Translations under genes and position numbers: made by a program
NCBI RefSeq assembly: GCF_950023065.1
Contig: NC_088680.1
Span: 63,835,350-63,899,349, forward strand
DNA: 64,000 nt
Source: Planococcus citri
Taxonomy: Eukaryota > Arthropoda > Insecta > Hemiptera > Pseudococcidae
Reading direction: 5' to 3'
Shown: piece after piece, positions 56,885 through 64,000 of the stretch
How positions within the stretch are numbered: position 1 is the stretch's first letter
Layout: each line of letters opens with the position of its first letter
Notes under the pieces: generated by a model
Seen by the model: only the letters and a program-made list of their open reading frames with translations
Told to the model about the DNA's origin: nothing
Database searches by the model: none

Positions 56885-57870
56885 AAACTTCGTAGCCCTT
56901 CTCCCAATTCTTGAGAAGTTTTCAGCTGTTTTTTTTTCAAGCTGAGCTTCATTTTAGAGGTTTCCTATCTCAATCTTCTGATTTTGTGTAGATCCATTTT
57001 TCGATATTTTTTTTTTAATTTTTCGATGTTTTTGTCTAGTTTTGAGATTTTAATTTTTTTTAACATTTATTTTCAAATTTTTTGTGTTTTTTTTTCATTT
57101 TGTTTTAAATTTGTGGTTTTTATATCAATTTTATGCTCATCTGGCAGATCTTTTGAAAAAATTATTACTCGTAGAACATTTTTATTTCAATTTTTCGCAA
57201 CTTACAACGAGTTTTAATTTGTTTGGAAATTGTTTTAATCATTTTCAACTATTTTCCTTCTTATTTGCGAGTTTTTTCCGATCTGTTACAACTTTTGAAA
57301 AAATTTCAGCTTATATCGTCACTTTTTTTAAAGACTTTGTAAGTAATTTTCATTTTAGTATTTTGGTTTCATGTACTGGTCCTTTAAAGAATCATTTTTG
57401 AACAGTTTTTCGATTTTTCACAATTTTTGAATTATTTCAGTTCGTTTGTGAAAGTTTTGCAACCCTTTTTTCAGTTTTTCAGTGTTTTTAGCAAGTTTAC
57501 AACTTTAAATTTTTCTCAAATATTTTTCAATTTTTTTTTAAATTTCATTTTAAATTCGCATGTGGTTTCTGCGTCTATTTTTCTTGCGTATAAGAGATCT
57601 CATAAATACAATATGTTTCAAACTTTTTTTCTATTTCCACATTTTTTTAGAATAACTTTTAAATTGTTTACTTAGGAACATTTTTCAATATAATTTTCAG
57701 CTTCCTATTGTATTGAGCTGTTTTGCAGTTTTTTAAAATTTGTTTTCAATTTATTATCTACCAAATTTTTTCAACATTTTTCTACGTTTTTTTGCTGTCA
57801 ATTTTACTGTTTCCATCTCAATTTGTCGGATTTGTGTAGATCTTCTGAAGATACCTACTTTCCAAACCTG
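56885..57870. repeat. T-rich degenerate repeat, right of LTR-like element D
   Basis: Phrases such as TGTGTAGATC recur near 56986 and 57832, and a TTTTATATCAATTTT(A/T) phrase near 57118. This indicates an old tandem structure of several hundred bp per unit. The frames of 77-105 codons here are Phe-rich and unsupported. Confidence 0.5.
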
Positions 57871-60139
57871 TCTATCTTTTTCCTCTTAAAAAAAAAAAAA
57901 AAAAAATACCTCGACCAACCCACCAGATTAAAATTCTTTCGGCAATTTAACTATTTACTCGAGTATTTTTATCTGGCTAAGAAGTTTTTAACTCATCTTT
58001 TAAAAACAAAACAAATAATGAAATGCGTGGGTAGGTTTAGTAAAGACATAAGGTAGGCACATCTGGGCAATTCCACAACAAAATGAATATTCCGGTAAAA
58101 TCTCTTCTGTGTCTTGAAAATAATAACCAATTTTTAAATATACGTATTTTTTTTTCGTTTCTTTTTTGTATGATTTTAAAAATTAGGCCCACGCGAAATT
58201 ATTTGACTTTTGGTAAGAAAACACAAGGTCAGAAGGGAATACTAAGGTAGTGTAAAGAAATAATGAAATTGAAGAAAAAAAACGACCCTGGTTTTTCAAA
58301 GATGAAACAAAAAGAGGTACCTGAGATAACATTTTGTTTGTTGAGATCATCGAGAAAAAAATCTTAATGGCAAAAAAATATTTACCTACCTATTACGTAA
58401 TGCCTTTTAAATTCTATTAAGTATCTACCTAGTTAAATACATCTTTACAGAAATCAATTGCCTGAAATTTCGTAAATTATTAGTCCTTAAAATAATATTA
58501 GAGGCAGGGTTATTTCGCGAAACATCATGTTAGTTACTCCATTTAGGATTTTTTTCATCTTAGTCTCGACAGTTCCTCGAATAAGAAATTCTGCTCGTGG
58601 TAACACTGTATCTGCTTTAATAAAAAATTAAACTTTTTTAATGCAAATTTCGTAATAAATTTTATTTAACATAGCAACTTTTACCGGGAGAGCTTAATTA
58701 CGCAGTAAACGAAAACTACGTAGTGAAAAATTAACGACGTTTTGTACTATATTTTCGAAAGTGCAAGAAAACATTTTCAGGGTACCTAAAAAGAAGAAAA
58801 AAACTGAATAAACGATATATAGGTACTTACTTATTTAAAGTCGTCTTCTATTATTATTCCTCTCTGGTTCACGTGCTCCAATTCAGAAATTTTCTTTCGA
58901 TATTGGGAACTGGGAAGGTATAGAGAAAATTATTTAAGCAGTTTATACTAAATATTGTGCTTCGCTATTGTCACCCTTGGCACGTTTGATCTGGGCGCGT
59001 AAAAATGTTAAATTTATTATTATTTTTTTTTTTTCGTGTACTATAAAGAAGTTTTTTGTATCGGAAAGTTTTATTAAAGAATAAGGTTGGTGCTTTTCTT
59101 TTTCTAATTTGAAATTTTCTTCGAGCTGGTATACTTAGGATGTAAATCGGTTGTAAGTTGACTGTATGGACATTTTTTTGGAGTTCAAATCCTTTTAGGA
59201 AAAAATTTTAAAAGATGTGGTGATGTTAAATACTTTTATTTTTAGGTATTTCATTTCTTAGAATTTATTTTTCTCTGATTTGAATCCATATCATCAGTAT
59301 TCATTGGGTGAAAAAATAAATTCATCTATAATAATACTAATAGGTACCTACATACATATCTAGAAATTCTACCGGAATTGTCATCGTTCAACTTCCGCAT
59401 ATTTTTGAGAAACTAAAAGGGAATAATTTATCGAGCAAGTAGGAAGGTATATCTTGCTAGATGTATGTACCTACTTTCAGCAACCCTTGGGCTGACTGCT
59501 TCAAATTTTTATTATGTTTAAACACAAATCATACTAGAGGCACGTGTAAGTTTCTACTCAAATATTAGATGATACGATTAAGATGTTCAAATAGAGACTC
59601 ACTTGCACGAGTTCTGCTTTGATGGCAATAACCTAATCTAGCATCTAGGTAAATTTTTATTTAATCAAAGTGTTCTCGAGCGAATAAAATTTTAAATTAT
59701 TTTCATTTTTGGAATCGATTATCTTTACCTAATCTATCAAAGGAATTTACGTTAAGATTCGAAGCAAATATTTGATTAGCTATGGTGAAAGTTTCGTGAA
59801 ACGTTTCTACTCGTATTTGAAGAGTTCCGACTCCTGGAGTATGAGAAATGGTTTCTATTTCAATTCTGTCGCTCAAGGTCGGATGTGAATTTGTATTTTC
59901 CTTCGTAGGTATGAGCTAATTCTGGCATCATTAAGCATCATTGCGATTTAATTTTTCGAAAATTGGGGGGAAGAAATTGAATAACTTAAACTTGACTTAT
60001 AGTATGGTAGACCTACTCTTTCTACTACTTCTTAAAATTTATAGAAATAGAAATGGTCGTCTTTCCCTCCCCTCCAACAAATCTTTCAACTTTCGTCCGC
60101 TAAAACGAATTTTTGAGTACGAAAAAAATGAAGCAAAAA
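57871..60139. other. No gene recognised
   Basis: AT-rich DNA with an A run at about 57888-57906 and TACCTA words. There is no repeat with clear boundaries and no coding signal. Confidence 0.45.
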
Positions 60140-60275
60140 TTGAAAGAATTTCAATATTTTTGAAAATCTTAAAAAATCGACTAATTTTAAGACCCAATTT
60201 GAGCTCAAAATTTTTCAAAAATGCTCGAAAAAAATTGTCTTTGAAATTTTGTATTCTCTCTCAAAATTGTACCAA
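60140..60275. repeat. Dispersed GCTCAAAATTTTTCAAAAATGCTC repeat
   Basis: GAGCTCAAAATTTTTCAAAA followed by ATGCTCGAAAAAAATTG matches the family seen at 6370-6860, 10190-10438 and 61400-61950. Confidence 0.45.
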
Positions 60276-60279
60276 ACAC

Positions 60280-61353
60280 TGATATAGTTGGTATAGGTAT
60301 TATCTAGATGGTGGGAATCGTTGTATTTAATTCCTACTGGAGCGGGACAATAATTATTCCCTAAGTGGGGAATAATTACCACTTACCTGGATAGCTCGAG
60401 AGATGATATGGGGTAGATAATCCTGCCTAACTAATCACGTATGTACTCTAATAATAATAAAACACATTCGTGATGACTACTAAAATGTCTTTATTAAATA
60501 TTAGTTACATATAAGAAGGTACGTAGAGGGCAATTACAAACTACACAATTTGAACATAATGAAATGGTCAGGCGCATTACCTGCCACTTACGACCTGGAT
60601 AAGTAAAGAATCCCAATCAATTACGTATTAAGTGAGTACCTAGTACGTAATTGATCAGAATGACACCAATAATTGAGATGAAGTTACAATTATTATGAGT
60701 TAATTTGGGTAGGTCGCATAAATATAATATTCCTACTTCGACTAACTCAATTAATTAATGCTAAACTATAATTAATTGAGGGAACCATCAGGCCCAAATA
60801 AGTATTTCTCAATACTTACCAAAGACACTGTACACATTACCTATCCAATCGGTGTACTCACTAAATCCTGGTACTTGATAGGTACGTACCACACGAGGTT
60901 TGATGTATTACGAGAAATGCCTTTGATGCCCGGGGTGATCAAATGTGCATTCAAAAGAACCTTTTTGATTAAGTAGAATTAATCAATATGTTCAGCGAAA
61001 CACTAATTACCACGTTAGAAGTGGGTAAAACATGATAAATGGTACATGGTCTTAAGGACCATGCACTTTCACATTTTCCAGTGCCGAAGTGAGAATACAT
61101 ATTTACAACATTGACTTAGCTCCAGAGAGCTCAAGATTCCGGTGCTAAGTGAAGAGCCTTGCTCGCGATCTTGCAACAGTTGCCGGATCCACGAGCAGAG
61201 AATCCCCCACATTCCCCTTACTTCCAGTATAGGTATAATTTTAGAGAGAGTAAGTAACGAAGTATCTCCCTATAAATAGATCGAGTAATATTGTGCAAAA
61301 AGGGAGTTATACTAATAATCGCTAAGGCGGTTACGGGCATCCTGCCTCTCACA
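60280..61353 (-). mobile_element. LTR-like element B (solo), family 1, inverted, with ACAC duplication
   Basis: Read on the minus strand it begins TGTGAGAGGCAGGATGCCCG and ends CAACTATATCA. ACAC flanks both sides on the plus strand (60276-60279, 61354-61357). It is 1074 bp and near-identical in order and length to 15945-17019. The antisense 66-codon frame seen there is here at 60776-60976 on the plus strand, with about nine amino-acid differences. No internal coding region is present. Confidence 0.85.
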
Positions 61354-61399
61354 ACACATTTTGCCCGGTTGCACGACACCTTTTTTTTTTATACATTTC

Positions 61400-61960
61400 A
61401 GAAATCATGACCCAATTTTGGGACTTGAAATACTACATTTGAAATAATCAAAAAAAAGTTTCCACCAAAATTTTTCATCATCACTAAACATTGTGACCCA
61501 TTTCAACAAGTCGCATGACATTTTCATAATATATTTTTAACATTTTGGCTCAACTTTAGGATCAAAACTTCTTCAAAAATACTCAAAAATAATTTTTGTT
61601 TAAAAATTTGAATTCTCATTAGTGAAAATGGTAAATTTTAAAGAATTTTTATAAGCTATACATGGTTTTTTTCAAACACATTAAATTCTTGGCTCAATTT
61701 TGAGCTTAAACTTGTCAAAAAATGCTCAAAAAGTTTAATTATGTATAATGATCCAATTTATGATGAGCTCAAAAATTACTTTTTTTAAAGATTTGAATTT
61801 TTCATAAAATGTTAACTCACTTTTATGGGCCAAATATGACACCTAATTCGAAATTTCTGAACATCGTGATCCAATTTTGTGCTTAAAATTTTTCAAAAAT
61901 GCTCAAAATTAATTTTGATGAAATTTTCCATTTTCTCTGAAAATTGTAATCCATTCAGTG
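61400..61960. repeat. Dispersed GCTCAAAATTCTTCAAAA-type repeat
   Basis: Alternating phrases TTTTGAGCTTAAA, CTTCAAAAATACTCAAAA and GTGACCCATTT / GTGATCCAATTTTG repeat every roughly 100 bp. LTR-like element B inserted at its left side: the same repeat occurs immediately left of B at 60140-60275. Confidence 0.55.
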
Positions 61961-64000
61961 GAGTAGCCAAGGGGCTCAAAGTGGGCCAATTCCTCCTCCT
62001 CCCCCCTTGCTAGCGAAAATTTAAAATAAAATATGCAAAAATGGACGTTCTTTATTTTAGCCAGTCCACTGAACAATTTCTGTCAGTTGAACTGTGATAC
62101 TCGTTTCGCTTTTCCTCAAGTCACTTCGTTGGCCAAAAAAAAACTCCACAATCGTCTCAGAGATCACATTTTCAATCCTCCTATAAAAAAATTACGAATC
62201 TAGCTAGGATTAAAACCACTCTGAGCGTCGTTGAAATACTCGAGAAAGCACTCGACTCTAAAGGGATACAAACCTCTAGGATAATTTTTCTTGGCTACGT
62301 TGCGAGTAAAAGACTCATTTCATCGGGTTAATGTTTCATTACCATAAATATGAAAAATACCACGCGTCATAACTGCGGCAAATAATTTGGCAAAATTCTT
62401 AATAAAGAATTATACAAGTTTGCGATTACTGTCAAGAGTATATGCGAATTTTCTTCTCATAGTATGAAAAAAAAAATCCAGCGAAATTTCCACTCCTGCG
62501 AATGCGAAATTTTTACGCAACGAATATATAAGATACTTTTTGTGTTTTCACTTTATTAGTATTAGGTCAACATTTTTCACTTTGGTCGTTATATTCGAGA
62601 GAAAAAATTCCATTTCCTCGGTTCTCTTCTCGCAGTTAATTACACAGTTGAGTTGTTTTTTCCGCTGCAAAAGGTACCTACTACGTAAAAGAAAAATAAG
62701 TTGGTTTTAATTTTTTGACTTAAGGAAAGAGAAGGTGACTTCCGCGCCCGCTGTTCCATTATAATTATGGAAGATAAGGATTACCGTCGTCGGCTAAACA
62801 CTAAAGATACGAGTCGACGAAAATATACCATGACGATGAGGGTGTGCTCGAGCAGGATAAAAACCTGGCGATATCGGGTTATTTTCATTCGCTACAATAT
62901 TTCACCGTCTTATTTATCTTATACGTACAATTGATATTCCTGCGGCTTGACGAAAAAAATTTTTTTTTCACTCGAGTGTATTATTTATTCAATGAAGGTC
63001 CTTTGATAAAATGTTATCCGGCGTTAGTGAAAACTTCATCTGTAACGAATGAATTCCATTGTGAAACAAGCCCGATTCGATAAATAACCAACCGAGATGA
63101 TAAAAAATTACTCTTATCATTCAAAAGATGCCATTTCAATTGACAGCAAAAAAATCGACGTACACGTTTCACCTTTATTATCACTGGCATAAAGTATTTG
63201 CATCGTCCATTTACTCTCGTCAAATAAGTACCTACCTGGGTACCCGTACGCGTAATTACATCACCTAATACGTCACTCGGGGGGGGGCGATTCTTTATCC
63301 ACGATATTCCAATTTCCAGCGTATAAAAAATATATGTATTTGGTATAGAACTGAAAATGAACGAACGCATGTAGGATAGGGAAAAAAAACATCCAGGCCA
63401 AGCAGTTTGTAAGTTGGTGAAATAAATGGCTATCCATTTCGAAGTCATTTCTACTATTTCGAAGGGACAAACAGCCTGCAAAGGATTATGAAGTTCGCAC
63501 CAGATCTGAGCGTATTTTATCTTTGTCATTGCGCGCGACCAGAGTAATTCGCTGTGACACGTTCTTCAGCAAAAATGAACAACCCTTGAATAATACGAAA
63601 CGCCAACGATTACCTACGTTTTCCCTCTTTCTGCTGCATGTTATTCGGCCGCATTTTATTTTATGCTACGATACGATAACCGACAAATTCACGCTGTTTG
63701 GAGAGAACCGAGTTGAATAGGATAGCAGTTCGAATGCCCAACTTGTTTGGATGATTTAATAAACAAATTGCGAAAAAGTTTTAGGGTAAAGGTAATTGTG
63801 GGGTATTTAAAAATATTTTTGACGCATTCTTTGAGGGTTTTAAGTAGATCTGATGACATTTTTTTCCTAGCAAACGTTTCGCAAAATACATGAAATCATA
63901 TCTAATTGTGTTCCCAGGAATTCAAATTTTTGAAAGGTGGTATGCAAATTTTCAGAACAGCTGGTGAAGTTTGTGATCATTTAGTTCAAATATTTCAACG
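61961..64000. other. No gene firmly recognised; holds a 171-codon open frame
   Basis: Comparatively repeat-poor, with fewer homopolymers than the average here. The minus strand carries an open frame from ATG at 63529 to a stop at 63014, 171 codons, the longest here not explained by repeats or the retroelement. The predicted peptide is rich in Cys, Phe and aromatic residues and has no motif I recognise. No splice sites could be assigned. It may be chance. Confidence 0.3.

Noticed and set aside
59941..60282. A 113-codon plus-strand frame
   Set aside because: It is made of Lys, Asn, Phe and Ile codons from AT-rich DNA, overlaps the start of the inverted LTR-like element and has no recognisable motif.

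Overview
This window reads as AT-rich eukaryotic, probably insect, nuclear DNA. Three things point that way: spliceosomal exon/intron signals, an almost complete lack of long reading frames, and a dense load of transposon-derived sequence. Short TAGGTA/TACCTA words occur throughout, as in some insect genomes such as Lepidoptera or scale insects; that placement is a weak inference. No bacterial operon, CRISPR array, rRNA gene or tRNA gene was found by eye.

Host coding content is minimal. One internal exon is well supported (41611-41810, + strand). It has an acceptor, a donor, a single open frame of 66 codons and an N-glycosylation sequon, and it implies a gene with long introns. A much weaker candidate is a 15-codon first exon on the minus strand (44233-44189). 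A 171-codon minus-strand frame at 63014-63529 is unexplained.

The rest is a mosaic of mobile elements and satellites. At 3.2-6.3 kb an LTR-like sequence carries two nested TIR elements, followed by a third TIR element. At 10.4-12.7 kb another LTR-like sequence is interrupted by a Transib-like inverted-repeat element with ends CACAGTG and a CGACG duplication. At 15.9-18.6 kb lie two LTR-like elements; their relatives are at 60.3-61.4 kb (inverted) and 55.7-56.9 kb. Three of these four have matching 4-bp target duplications. At 19.0-22.9 kb lies a 3.8-kb foldback element with kilobase-long arms built from about 147-bp subrepeats and flanked by a 9-bp duplication. At 29.7-34.4 kb lie a hAT-like MITE, a 5'-truncated non-LTR reverse transcriptase, a 386-bp inverted-repeat element and a mariner-like MITE.

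From 36.9 to 40 kb there are satellites: a TTCGCGAA-cored array that switches orientation, a roughly 70-bp array and a 165-bp array. From 45.8 kb on, GATC-rich (TCTGATC) arrays recur and culminate in a 1.2-kb array at 50.9-52.1 kb. A dispersed family marked by the palindrome TGGAGGCTCCA recurs on both strands from 17 to 44 kb. The elements appear non-autonomous: no transposase, integrase or gag-pol frame was recognised. The RT fragment is the only enzyme-derived sequence seen.
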